A stretch of 64,000 nucleotides of DNA from Bidens hawaiensis (lineage: Eukaryota; Streptophyta; Magnoliopsida; Asterales; Asteraceae). The notes beneath the pieces were generated by a model. It had not been told where the DNA came from and made no database searches. It worked only from the letters and a program-made list of their open reading frames with translations. Positions 22,367 to 33,139 of this stretch are shown here, in pieces (position 1 is the stretch's first letter; each line of letters opens with the position of its first letter). Both the position numbers and the translations under genes were made by a program. The stretch covers positions 310,001-374,000 of the forward strand of contig JAIQDT010002057.1 of the NCBI GenBank assembly GCA_021521415.1, read 5' to 3'.

Positions 22367-22660
22367 TGGTGGGAAATTGTCGGTTTATCGTTGCCAAGTT
22401 CTGATTTGGAACCCTGCATGGCAGTATAGTGGTTGTTAAGAGTGGTTGTGGCAGTTGTCTGTTGTGGTGATGGTGGGCGATTGTAGGTAATCTTTCGTTG
22501 CCGGGATTCAATTCGGAAACCTAGGCGGCCGTAGATTGGTTGTGGCAGTTGTCTGTTGTAGTGGGCAATTGTCGGTCCTCTATCATTGCCGGGTTGTTTT
22601 TCCCTAGGTGGCGGTTGATTGATTGTGGCAGTTGTCTGTTGTGGAGGGTGATCATTGGTG
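22367..22660. repeat. Three imperfect ~95-bp tandem repeats
   Basis: Each unit contains gtggcagttgtctgttg, a gggcaattgtcgg-type word, a tcattgccggg-type word and cctaggcgg. The frames on both strands across them are by-products. Confidence 0.65.
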
Positions 22661-23224
22661 ATCAAACGTTTTCTGACGACCATGCGCCCGAAAATCATAG
22701 GGCCCTAGGATTTTGGCTGTTATCTTAATTATGGTGAACGTATTTTTTTGCTTTTTTATGTGGCTTTGCATTCAAGCAAAAGAACTTTTTAGAAAGCGAA
22801 GTAATGTATGTCTATCTTTAAACTGTTCCTTCTATTCTTTTGTTTTCGTTCAACTACTATTTTTTAACAATTTTATTTTATTTTATTTTGGGTTTTCGGG
22901 GATGCAGTGTTTCCAGTCGGTTTTTAGTTCAGTTAAATGCTTTGCAACAAAGCAGAAGGATGGGTGGTAATATGCATGATAAAACCCTTTCTCCCCTTAT
23001 GTTGTTTATATTTAATTAATATTGTATTTTGTGTTTATCATGCTTTTGAGGTTTTTTAAATTGCATAAGGTAATGAACAGAAGAAGAAAGAAATAAACCA
23101 AGCCTTCTTTCTCTTCTAAACCACCTTGATCAATTGCAAGCTTAAAAGGACGAACAAGTAATTTCACACTCTTACGCAATCTGTCTTTTCTGTTTTGCAG
23201 TAGTAAATGTAACTAATTTCTTAG
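22661..23224. other. Non-coding or intron-like stretch between gene fragments
   Basis: Contains aagcttaaaaggacgaacaa (about 23140-23160), which resembles the SGF29 exon end SLKGEQ but with one extra base that breaks the frame; a gtaatt donor follows. Confidence 0.4.
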
Positions 23225-23311
23225 GTTGCTGCAAGGGTAACTCAGGGGGATGCTGATAAAGATGAGTGGTTCATTGTTGAAGTTATACACTTTGATAGGG
23301 AAACACAAGGG
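23225..23311 (+). pseudogene. SGF29 Tudor-domain exon fragment
   Basis: Between a ttcttag acceptor and a gtaagt donor the exon encodes VAARVTQGDADKDEWFIVEV and then IHFDRETQG. This is the start of the tandem Tudor domain of SGF29, the SAGA-complex subunit that reads H3K4 methylation. The preceding exon is frameshifted, and no later Tudor exon was found before the Helitron-like end at 23805. I call it a captured exon. Confidence 0.65.
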
Positions 23312-23767
23312 TAAGTACATATATAGCTTATAACATTTCATATGTTGAAGAATTGAATGCATATGTTGCAATTTATCATGTGACTGATGTGTTTTCTTTT
23401 AGAATGTGTATATGATTGCTACTTACTATGAATCGAAGTTTTAAAGTTTAATTTCAATGCATGTTGTAAACTTCCTTCAAATCCGGGAAGAGCCTAATGC
23501 ACCACCGCGAACTTTTTGTCAAGATTGTAACATGATGACAAACGTCTCCTTTTGGCAGTACTAAGATGTCTTGAATACCAAATGAACACTTTTGTGTAAT
23601 TAGTAACTTTTTTTTGTAGTTAGTAAAACATATTTTGTTAGAAAGACACTTAACTGTGATGTAAGGGCGGGCTATAAGGTTGCTATGTGAAACTTTAATT
23701 ATGCAAGCCAAGGATGTGTTACTGCTTTCGTTAATAGTTATTGTTACTGCTTTTGCTAATAGTTATC

Positions 23768-23805
23768 GACGCACCCCGCCGCATCGTGACGGGTCAACCT
23801 ACTAG
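23768..23805 (+). mobile_element. Helitron-like 3' terminus
   Basis: accccgccgcatcgtgacgg can fold into a short hairpin (accc(c)g with cgggt), and a few bases further comes actag followed by t. Hairpin plus CTAG/T is the hallmark of Helitron 3' ends. The 5' TC end was not located. If real, the element would carry the CCT5 and SGF29 pieces just upstream. Confidence 0.5.
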
Positions 23806-24668
23806 TTATTATCTAATTGCAAGAAATGTATGGAAATTTTAGATTGAGGAAAAATATTGCACTGTCAGTAATTAGTTTAGGATTTATTCTAGTTATGTAT
23901 TGTATTTGTATTCATCACCAACATTTTCAATAAAGTAATTAGGTCTTGGTGTTTTTCTTGTCATATAGAATTTTTGGTAATTTAGTGCTTGTTAACTAAT
24001 TTCTGATATTAGTGGTGATGGATTCAAGCAATTATTGATTGGAAAACTGTTTAATGGGTGCAGTAGTTGGTTTTTAGGTATTGTAACTTGATAAGGGTAA
24101 AAAGGTAATTGAATATTAAAATGGAAATATCTAATTAAAAATTTAACATTGAGGAAATATGTAATTAAGGAAAGATATATGTAAAAATCCATCCTAATAA
24201 TACGATTTTGTAATTATATGTGTACTGTTTAAAAACACAATGGGGGGAGAGAAACATAAACTTCCTTCAAATAAATAAATTGATATATACAGATTTTTTT
24301 GTCTATGCGGTTCTCATAATCTTTCACATTTTTTAGAGTCACAACATTATATTAATACTGAAACTAATGCTTGTGTGCATGTTATATAAACCGGAAAAAG
24401 TGTTGTCATGTCGGTGCAACATTCTGATTTTTTTAATACAAAATCAACATATTCTCCATGTTCGGGACAGGTTTCCTAGTATCTAATTCTACATAGCTGA
24501 TACATGATAACGTTTGTAGCACATTCACGAAGGAATATGATTCCAATACCCAATAGTTTAATATTAAAAACCCACATACAAGTTTATGCTCAAGTTTACC
24601 ATGTATGCCATTAAAACAGGAGATTAACTACTTTAAAATTGATTTGAGCTTTAGTTATAATTTCTAAC
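23806..24668. other. Non-coding spacer
   Basis: AT-rich, no gene recognised. Confidence 0.3.
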
Positions 24669-26025
24669 CAGCGACGGATCTAGACATCAATCTTAGGAGT
24701 AACGCTAAAAAAAAGTCTTTTACTGTATTTTATACAATGTAAACGAAACAAAAATAGAAACACGATAATAAATAAATTTAGACACATAGGGTGCAGATTT
24801 CTCCTCTTCGGTTTTTGAAAACTTGAAATCAAGCTATTAAATCATCTTCTTGTACTTTATCAAACGTTTCTTTTTCGACCACATGAATTAAAGTATTGTT
24901 CAAATACTCATCACCCATCCGATTGCGTAAATCCATTTTGATAAGCTTCATTTCAAAAAAATCTTCAACAGTTGCGTTGCAACCAGTAAAACCAACGTTA
25001 ACTTCAATATTCGATAAACCAAAGGAAAAGTTGCGTGCTTTTTGGTTTCCACCATTACATGAGTAAGGTCCACATTTCACCCAGTTTTGCAAATTATCAT
25101 CTTCCTTTAAAGTGTGATAAAAGGTCATAAAATCATCTGAAATACATCATCTTTCTTCGTTACTAAAATCATTTGGATACATCAAATTAGATATGCCAAA
25201 CTTAGAAAACGAATCACAATGATTTAAAGCAAACATATTTTCTAACAAACCAGTTGAGAAGTCACTAAATCTATTTTCAAGTTCTTGAATTTGCATATCC
25301 AAAACCATATTAAATACTCCAATCTCAAAATGATGTCAATTACTAGTGACATTCTTTTGGTTTTTTTGATTACCATAACTATCTGTTATATCTAGTATCT
25401 TAATCTTGTTTTTTTCACAGAAATATGCCACTCTTGCCAACATCTAGTCAAGCCTGTTTTGTCTTAGATTATTCAATGCTTAGTTTATCCCGTTTATCAA
25501 CTTATACGCTTCTAACAAGTCTGGACTCTTTTTTTAATATATTTTGATAGAGCATTTATGAGACCTAAAATATCGTCGAACAGGTGTATATAAAACACAA
25601 ATTCAACACTCTTAAATATGATAGAATACATTTCACATTAGATCGTTGTTACACGCTCTCTCCTTTTTTTTTATAAAATCAAGTACCTCAACAACTTCCG
25701 AGAATTATTTAACAAGCTTATGATTGTTTTATGATCCCATCGTGCGTCTTCGGCTCGTGTAAGGGGAACCTCTTCATTTAATACTTTTATTGTCTTAATT
25801 TCACCAAGAAGATTATATTTGATCGGGTTTTAATTGGTTTGAGCTTTAAACTTTGGCTGAGCTTTAATTGGTTTGAACTTTTAAATTGGTTGGGCTTTAA
25901 AATACAGGGTAACGTTATTTTTTTCAGGGGTAGTGAAATACGAAATCGACCCAAAAAGTTTTTTTATGAAAAGTTGAGGGGTAAAGGAAGCTATCCCTAG
26001 CAACAAGCCAAGTCCGCACCTGGAA
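24669..26025. mobile_element. Decayed hAT element
   Basis: The left end cagcgacggatctag and the right end (complement caggtgcggac, after three extra bases) are weak inverted repeats. Flanking 8-mers tttctaac (24661-24668) and cttctaac (26026-26033) nearly match. It contains the transposase remnant at 24838-25600. Confidence 0.5.
24838..25600 (-). pseudogene. hAT-family (ZMYM1/TTF-zinc-finger-like) transposase C-terminal remnant
   Basis: Minus-strand pieces read MLARVAYFCEKNKIKILDI, FNMVLDMQIQELENRFSDFS, DSFSKFGISNLMYPNDFS, and at the end MKLIKMDLRNRMGDEYLNNT followed by KETFDKVQEDDLI. The MQ-x-QELxxRF and LRNRMGDExLN motifs are those of the TTF-type zinc-finger/hAT-dimerisation proteins abundant in plants. 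At least two stops and a frame change interrupt it, so it is dead. The N-terminal zinc finger and DDE core are not found. Confidence 0.72.
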
Positions 26026-26275
26026 CTTCTAACTAGAGATGACATGATGAGTCGAGTGGGGTTGGTAGTAGTTCTGGGGATGATAATGTAGCGTATATTA
26101 ACAAACACAATCTCATACTCGATTGCAAAATTGCTTCAGGTCGTTAGTTTGTAAAAATTTACCAGATGATATTTTTAAATATTTGTTTATGTTTTTATTT
26201 ACATGCTGCACCTTTACTACCTAAAAGAATTTGAAATATGAAAATAAGTAACACAACTGCAAAAATGAAAACTCT

Positions 26276-26385
26276 CGAGAAAGTCAAACGATCATCATAA
26301 GGCACGATCCTACCACGAGCTTGAGGTTGCCACTGAGAGAAAGTCAAACAATCATCAAAAAGCACGACCCCACCACGAGCTTGTT
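26276..26385. repeat. 55-bp tandem duplication
   Basis: Two imperfect copies beginning gagaaagtcaaac and ending ccaccacgagcttg. Non-coding. Confidence 0.7.
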
Positions 26386-27525
26386 ATCCACAAAACGTCA
26401 CAACAGCTCCACATCATGTTTCAAATTTTTCCTCAAAAATCCACAAATTCTTCAACAACAAACAACCTCCACAAAACTCATTAAAAACATATTAAAATCT
26501 TTTCCTTGGATCCATGTAAATGTAATGCCACCTATTTCCGGACAAGCATGTTGCTGATGCTCTAAGCGTAGTTGAAATTGCGTACGCTTGAAGTTCTTGT
26601 CTGGCTTTTTTCTAATCTAAAATGCTAGTGTTTATTCAAAGATATATGTTTGACAAACTTTTAAAGTTGAGACTGTTGTATTAATATTCCCGTGGGATAA
26701 GGTTTGTTTTCTTTCGGTGAAGGGACGTTTGGGGTTGTGGTTGAAAAATTATCACTATGTCCGGTGCAAAAGAATTCTTTTAACAAGAAATGTGTTAGTT
26801 GATCGACAGCATCTACGATATGTAGTTAAAGAAATTAAATTTGAAGACCCATGCAGATGCCCTTGCTCAGTGGCAAAGATGCCCTTGCTCAGTGGCAAAG
26901 TTTGGGCTTAGTCACACCGGTGACCGAAGTCACGAACCTAGTACCTCGGGGGTGACTGTGCACAACCTGTAAGAATTTTCGGAAAAATCGTGTAAATTTA
27001 CCATACTAAACGAAAAAACGACAGTGACCGGGACCATCCTTGGTCCCCTTTACCCTTGGTCTTGCTAGAAAACTTGTTACTTTCAACCATTTACTTTTCA
27101 CTTTATTAGAAAGCTTTTAGTTAATTACCTAGTTTAACTCATTACTATATTTATGTATAATAATTTATAAATTTGGTGCCGCAAAGCCCCTATTGGGCCA
27201 CTTTGCGGCACCCTGTTGGTAGGTTTTTTTTTCGGCCCGTAATGAACGTAATGAAAACTTATCGAATGTGAATTCTATTTTTGTTCTTTTTTTATTATTT
27301 TCTTTTAGTTACGGTACCATGCCGAACCCGACAGAAACCGACTGAATTCGCGTAGACTTACTGCGTTTTGTTTTAATTCCAGTACCGTAACGAAAACCGA
27401 CCGAATGTTGATTTTTGTTTTTTAGTTCATGTACCGTAACGAATATTAAAAAAACCGACTGAATCAAATTCGCGTAGACTCAACCACTTCAACGCCCGGG
27501 ATAGATAACAACCGGGTTCTACCAA
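26386..27525. other. Non-coding region with repeats
   Basis: 26846-26893 has a 23-bp direct duplication (tgcccttgctcagtggcaaa). 27240-27520 carries repeated accgaccgaat / ccgtaacgaa words that continue after the solo LTR at 29752. No gene recognised. Confidence 0.35.
27175..27212. repeat. Hairpin ggtgccgcaaag / ctttgcggcacc
   Basis: A perfect 12-bp stem around a 14-nt spacer that itself can pair in part (ccc...ggg). It is followed by ttggtaggttttttt. Confidence 0.85.
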
Positions 27526-28195
27526 TGTAACATCCCGAAATTTCTAAAGTAATATTTAATATATTATTTTGTCGGGTGAAATAAACGAGTTAGTGGAACG
27601 ATAATAATAATAGCAAAATATGAAGACTTAGTAGGATAGTTAGATGGGATTAGATAAGGACCAAAAGGAAATATGGGCCTTCGGTCCATGGGCTTAAGGG
27701 AGTATAAATACCCCCTTAAACCCCAATCTTTTCCATTCCATCCATTTATCCATCTTAATCTCTACACACCCAAAACACACACGACCCGAACCAAGATCCA
27801 AAGGCGAGGACCCGAGCTTGTTGGTGCTAGATCGTCGTGACGAACCAAAGCAACAAGACCAGCTCGTGTTCGTAGTTCGACTCATTTACGGTACGTTTAT
27901 ATCGAGAACTTGTTCGTTTAGGTTTGGATTAGTATAGAAATGATAGATCTGTGTTTGTATGGTAAAAAACGAATCCAACAAAGCTAAACTTACTAAAAAT
28001 GGTTATGATTTGATGGGTTAATCGATTGATAAAAGAACCCGTAACCTATATGCCTAAATCGCACCCTTTAAACATCGATGTTAGGTCGATTTGATGGTTG
28101 GGGTTTGTAGGCGCTGGTCAGACGATTCCGTGGATACCTAAATCGAGTTATTTGGTTAAGAAACGAAGGATTTAAGAACGAACAATAGCTGCAGC

Positions 28196-28510
28196 CGACA
28201 ACTTCGCCTGCAAGCTAAGTTCGCCTGATGAACTTCGCCTGCAAAGCTAAGTTCGCCTGATGACAACTTCGCCTAAAGCTAAGTTCGCCTGATGACAACT
28301 TCGCCTAAAGCTAAGTTCGCCTGATGACAACTTCGCCTAAAGCTAAGTTCGCCTAAGGCTTAACTTCGCCTAAAGCTAAGTTCGCCTGATGACAACTTCG
28401 CCTAAAGCTAAGTTCGCCTGATGACAACTTCGCCAAGCTAAGTTCGCCTAAGGTTTAACTTCGCCTAAAGCTAAGTTCGCCTAAGGTTTAACTTCGCCTA
28501 AAGTCAAGTT
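28196..28510. repeat. 32-bp tandem array in solo LTR
   Basis: Repeats of aacttcgcctaaagctaag followed by ttcgcctgatgac, with variants where the last part is ttcgcctaaggttt. About nine units. Confidence 0.85.
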
Positions 28511-29096
28511 CGATTAGAAAATAAATTAAAAACCTAATGAAAAATGTGTTAAGACAGTTAATGTAAATAAAATTTTTCCAAGCTGACCTGGCAGCTCGAC
28601 CCCAGCCAGGGGCTCTGCCCCTTGGACCCTGCTAGGGGCTGCCGCCCCTAGACCCCGCTGCCAGGGGCGCTGCCCCCGGACCCCCGTTCGTTGTGGGTAG
28701 TAATTAAGACTAGAAAGATGATATGAGTAGTGATAGTTAATTGATATGTATACTTGTTATACAGTCAGCCGTGCATAACTGAGGAAAGGGATTACGATTA
28801 ACGGTGAACGTAACCGTGTTCAGGTGAGTTTCTAGCCTCATTTATGTGTTATGTTTTCGGGGCTGTGTGCATACTCGATATGTTTGTTAATACGCTTATC
28901 CTAAGAGATAAGTGTATGCCTTATGTGAATGATGTGATATGTATGAATGATTGCTTGATGGTACGTGAACGATCTTCGGATATTGCACATACTGTCAGGT
29001 TGTAACGCTAAGTATAAGGTAGGTATGATATGTATGCTTATGTGTATGAATGTGATAAAGTTAATAAAAGAAGGAAATGATGGTTGTATGGTAACG

Positions 29097-29290
29097 AAGA
29101 GGGAATCGAACCCTACTAATATTCGAGAACTAGGGAACCGAACCCTACTAATATTCGAGGAAAGAGGGACCAGACCCTTATAATATCTGTGATTTTAGGG
29201 ACCAGACCCTTATAATATCTGTGATGTTAGGGACCAGACCCTTATAATATCTGTGATGTTAGGGACCAGACCCTTATAATATCTGTGAGG
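29097..29290. repeat. Second 32-bp tandem array in solo LTR
   Basis: Units of agggaccagacccttataat followed by atctgtgatgtt; four good copies after two or three diverged ones (ctactaatattcgag type). Confidence 0.85.
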
Positions 29291-29751
29291 TTATAGGGCG
29301 AAAGGCTCTTTAAAACGTATGATTATGTATGTAAAGAAAGTATGAAGGTAAGAATGAAAGTATATGCAATTATGTGTGTATGAAAGAAAGTTAAGAGGTT
29401 AAGTATGAAATGTAAAAGGGTATTGTATGATTATGTGATTAACTAGAACTCACTCAGCGTAGCTGACTTTTAGTATGCACGCAGGTGAGTAGGATGAGGC
29501 AGCTCGCTTGAGGAGACACGTGGCACCGAATAAGAGGCTGGCATCGGAAGACTCAAGACGTTTAAGTTTAATGTTTCGTTAATTTTGAAAGACAAAATGA
29601 TGTTTTAAGACAAGACGTGTTTTGTTATGAAATGTTTTATGAAAGCTTTTATATTCCGCGAATGTTTTAATTAACTCTGATATTTAGAACTGCGTTTATG
29701 AGTAAATCCAACACGAAAGTAGGGCTACCGGTAACGGGGCCTTACAACCAA

Positions 29752-30173
29752 TGATCGAGTTTTACCGGCCGACGCCACGCCATTGGTACACCCCAACTTT
29801 TTATAATTTTTTTGTTTTAGCTTTTTCTTGGTTCCGGTACAATAACGCACGTAACCGTAACCGACCGAATTCGCATCGACTTACCGTATCAATGCTATGG
29901 TTTTACCGACACCATGATTTGCCGACCTGCCCGGCACGTTACGCCATGAAAAACACTAGTTTGCTATAAAGTTTAACCATGTACTTGCTTTCAAAAACCA
30001 TAAATCCCGTCAACACCGATGGTAAACACCCTAAAACTTTAAATCTAAGCCTCCCATGTGCTTAATAACTGTAACTTATTCTTTATTTGTTCGGCAAATG
30101 TCACTTTAAAATAACCTATTAAATACCCACATATTATTGCCAAGTTCCTTCAAACCACGCTTTCTCGAACCTT
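29752..30173 (+). promoter_or_regulatory. Spacer and upstream region of the small-protein gene, copy 2
   Basis: The first 200 bases continue the accgaccgaat-rich repeat interrupted by the LTR. The last 150 bases match the upstream region of copy 1, including the TATA-like attaaataccc near 30120 and the leader ctttctcgaacctt, so the promoter was duplicated with the gene. Confidence 0.5.
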
Positions 30174-30641
30174 ATGGCGAAAGATCATTCACACAAAAAC
30201 TTTGCTAGGAGTACATATGACAAGATATCCAAACTCACCTCCGGTTTTTCACGTGCGCGCTCACACAATCCCGAAACCAACATTCCAATTCAGTCACCAT
30301 CGCCCACCGATCTGCCATCAGCTGGTGAAGTGATCCTGACTCCAAAACTCGAGTGTTTTTCTGCTCCTAAAGTGAAACCGTTGAAAAAGTTTGTGCGTTT
30401 TTCACCTAGTGTCATCAAGAAAAGTGGAGATGGTTGTCACAACGAGTTGAGCGAAAATAAGACTTTTAGTGAAGAGAAGTACGACGGTTATTTTGATCAT
30501 AAAAAAATAAAAACGCGGACTCCTTTGGATATTTCGAGTGCAAGTACCATTTCTAGGCAAGAAAGCGACATGTTTTCAAGTTATATTAACCGAACAAAAT
30601 TGAGGTTCATGACTTCATCTAATGTCAGTACCTCAGAATAA
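30174..30641 (+). CDS. Uncharacterised small plant protein, copy 2 (intact)
   Basis: A single-exon frame of 155 residues starting MAKDHSHKNFARSTYDK. I do not recognise a named family. It is polar and Ser/Lys-rich, with no signal peptide and no membrane segment. A conserved middle block (FSAPKVKPLKKFVRFSPS) and a conserved C-terminal block (TISRQESDMFSSYINRTKLR) are shared with copies at 12016 and 31233, which argues that the frame is real and was under constraint. The shared leader and TATA region support the ATG at 30174. The 3' untranslated part is interrupted at about 30700 by an LTR-like insertion that the other two copies lack. Function unknown; expression cannot be judged. Confidence 0.7.
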   Translation: MAKDHSHKNFARSTYDKISKLTSGFSRARSHNPETNIPIQSPSPTDLPSAGEVILTPKLECFSAPKVKPLKKFVRFSPSVIKKSGDGCHNELSENKTFSEEKYDGYFDHKKIKTRTPLDISSASTISRQESDMFSSYINRTKLRFMTSSNVSTSE

Positions 30642-30701
30642 GCCGATTAATCGACACACCAACAACGTGAAAATAAGAATAAGGTGGTGGAGTGGTGACC
30701 A

Positions 30702-31111
30702 TTGTTGGAAAATTAACACATTCTCTCTTGTGTTTTTTCCAACTTTCTCCTTAAAAAATTCCAACATTCTTGATCATCTTCATCATTTTCTTTTAGGTAC
30801 TATTTGGGTGCTAGAGCCCTCCCCGGCAGTACATATTGCTTAGGCCGTTGTACCCTGGGAAACAAAACGGGGAGAGACCCAGAATTTGTTTTAAGGGCCC
30901 CGTGTAAAACCCGATCCTCGGCCACAAAGACTACGACACCATTCTTCTTCTACATCTTTCTTGCATTATTTTATTTCAATTGTATTGTAATTTTGATTTT
31001 TTCCGGTGTAATTCATATTGTAATTTACTTGCTTTCCTAGATAGGTTTGATTCCTTGTATTGTATTCATTTTATTAAAAGTGTTTTATTTTTATACGCGA
31101 ACGGTTTCTTA
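30702..31111 (+). mobile_element. LTR-like insertion in the 3' region of copy 2
   Basis: It begins tgttggaaaatt and ends cggtttcttaca (TG...CA). The word attgttggaaaatt occurs at both edges (30701 and 31112), so either it is a direct repeat around the insert or a second truncated LTR begins at 31113. It looks like a roughly 0.4-kb Copia LTR with an internal promoter-like region; small frames here are not genes. Confidence 0.5.
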
Positions 31112-31232
31112 CAATTGTTGGAAAATTTTTGTGAAAAAAAAAATATATATGTTTAAACTTTGAATTATTTTATTCTAGGTTGTTAGTCAATTAGTCAAAG
31201 CCATTAAAATGTGCTTTAATTTGGTCAAAACA

Positions 31233-31678
31233 AAGTTTGTGCATTTTTCACCTAGTGTCATCAAGAAAAGTGGAGATGGTTGTCACTGAAAGTAAACTGT
31301 TTCCTTGTCATTGCAATATTACAATAGTGTATATATATAATACAAGGCTAATATTTAGAAAGCTATAAACAGGGAACTAACCAAGGAAAAACCAATCATG
31401 CTTAACTATGTAAAGATTACAAAATATATATGCCAATAAGTTTGATATTATCGGCTATTATTGAGGCTAACAGTCACAACGAGTTGAGCGAAAATAAGAC
31501 TTTTAGTGGAGAGAAGTACGACGGTTATTTTGATCATACAAAGATGAAAACGCGGACTCCTTTGGATATTTCGAGTGCAAGTACCATTTCTAGGCAAGAA
31601 AGTGATATGTTTTCAAGTTATATTAACCAAATAAAATTGAGGTTCATGACTTTATCTAATGTCAGTACCTCTGAATAA
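31233..31678 (+). pseudogene. Uncharacterised small plant protein, copy 3 (5'-truncated, LTR-interrupted)
   Basis: It begins inside the gene at the KFVxFSPSVIKKSGDG block; the first 70 or so codons and the promoter are missing. After GGTTGTCAC a 186-bp insertion (31287-31472) splits the frame, and the rest resumes as HNELSENKTFSGEKYDG to the stop at 31676-31678. Apart from the insertion it is almost identical to copy 2, so the tandem duplication is young. The frame from 31430 is an artefact of the insertion border. Confidence 0.72.
31287..31472 (-). mobile_element. 186-bp solo LTR (Copia-like) inside copy 3
   Basis: TG...CA on plus (tgaaagtaaactg to gaggctaaca); on the minus strand it reads tgttagcctcaata ... 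ctttca. The 5-bp target duplication gtcac (31282-31286 and 31473-31477) is perfect, and removing the insert plus one duplication restores the sequence of copy 2. A tatatataatac box is present. Size and ends fit a short Copia or TRIM LTR. Confidence 0.85.
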
Positions 31679-32344
31679 GCCGATTAATCGACACACCAAT
31701 AACGTGAAAATAAGAATAAGGTGGTGGAGTGGTGACCTTTTCCTCCTTTGTGCAGGCTTATTCAAAATTTAGGATATTGTATGGTGGGTTGTATTTATCA
31801 CTTCGTGTGCCAATTTTGTTAGTAATCATATAATGTGTTATTTAACTACATAATAAACTTTTAATGTTATGTATGATAATAGTTACATAGGACATATATA
31901 AAATGAAAATCTCTTTTAGATAAGAAAACTCTAGAAACTTAGCAAGTGGTTTATAATGTGTCACATCTTCTTTCTTTCACATTAAGTTAAATAATTAAAA
32001 AGGGTATTAATGTAATTTGAATTTTCATTTACTCTTTTTCTTCTCATGCTTCCTACACATTCCCCTATTCTTTGTCAAGTTTTTCATTATTTTATAAAGC
32101 CAATTCAAATGATCATTCATTTATACCCATCATTTAGATAAATAATTATGTCAAGTTACAATTGTTTAATTAACCTTGTAAAACTACTACAGTACTACGT
32201 ACAAAGCATGAAACATATTAAAGAGATTAATATTAAAGAGATTAATATATTATATGCTTCAAATAAATATCAAAACACTTTTTACTCCTTAATACTTTCA
32301 ATTTTGTTTTCATTTATTTTTTTATGTTAACTTAGCTTATAAAA
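31679..32344. other. 3' flank of the small-protein gene, then AT-rich spacer
   Basis: The first 130 bases match the 3' flank of copy 1 (tttgtgcaggct...ttaggatattgt). The rest is AT-rich without a gene. Confidence 0.4.
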
Positions 32345-32770
32345 AAGTTATGAACATATATTAAATATGTAAATGAACATACTTTATGTTATATAAATTA
32401 TGTTAAATATATAAATTAATATAAAATTTTAAACTTTTAATATGTAAATTATATTAAATATGTAAGTTAACATAAATTGTTAAACTTTAAAATATGTCAG
32501 ATTTATTAGAATATTTAAATTATGTTAATTAACATAAACGTTTAAACTTTAAAATATGTAAATTATATTAACATAAATTTTTAAACTTTTAAATATGTAA
32601 GTTAACATTAATTTTTAAACTTTAAAATATGTAAAATTTATTAGAATATGTAAATCATGTTAATAAACATAATTTTTTAAACTTTAAAATATATAAATTC
32701 TATTAAAATATATAAATTATGTAAATAAATTTGCATAGCTTTTAAATATATATATATATATATATATATC
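32345..32770. repeat. AT-rich degenerate tandem repeat
   Basis: Repeated words ttaaactttaaaatatgtaa and attaacataaa at intervals of roughly 60-75 bp, ending in (TA)n at 32748-32769. Confidence 0.6.
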
Positions 32771-32940
32771 TAAACTCATGTTTTGTTTTATAAAGTTTCA
32801 AACTTTGATATTTATAAAAAAAACAAGATAAATTATTTGTTATTATCTTTGAATTGGAAATTAATTGATTTGAAAGATTTAAGAATAAGGTTGAATGAGA
32901 ATATATATAACGGATTTTCTACAGACACCCCATTTTTGCT

Positions 32941-32998
32941 AAAAAACCAACTAATACGCCGCACATAGTATACGCGGCGGCGTATTGGTGGGTTTTTC
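32941..32998. repeat. Hairpin aatacgccgc / gcggcgtatt
   Basis: Imperfect 20-bp arms (aaaaaccaactaatacgccg against cggcgtattggtgggttttt) around a 16-nt spacer. Like the hairpin at 27175 it ends in ttggtggg and a T-run. Confidence 0.75.
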
Positions 32999-33139
32999 TA
33001 GAAAAATCCATCGGTTTTGTCTTATTATGTTTTTTTCCTTGTTTTTTCTTTCCTTTCTTTTCTTTTGTTATTATTATTGTTATTTATGATTATTATTATT
33101 ATTATTATTTATTTATCAATAATATGTTATTATTTAAAA

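Larger units (their letters stand above)
27526..29746 (+). mobile_element. Solo LTR, 2221 bp, plus orientation
   Basis: It begins tgtaacatcccg and ends ggggccttaca, flanked by the 5-bp duplication accaa (27521-27525 and 29747-29751). A TATA box gagtataaataccccc at about 27700 gives the orientation and a promoter. It holds two tandem arrays (28196-28510, 29097-29290) and a GC-rich palindromic stretch (28580-28690, gccaggggctctgcccc type). No internal domain or second LTR. Confidence 0.88.

Noticed and set aside
23454..23711. Minus-strand frame of 85 codons
   Set aside because: No domain; lies in the Helitron-like region after the SGF29 exon.
28196..28510. CRISPR-like array
   Set aside because: The units are contiguous tandem repeats without unique spacers, inside a plant LTR.
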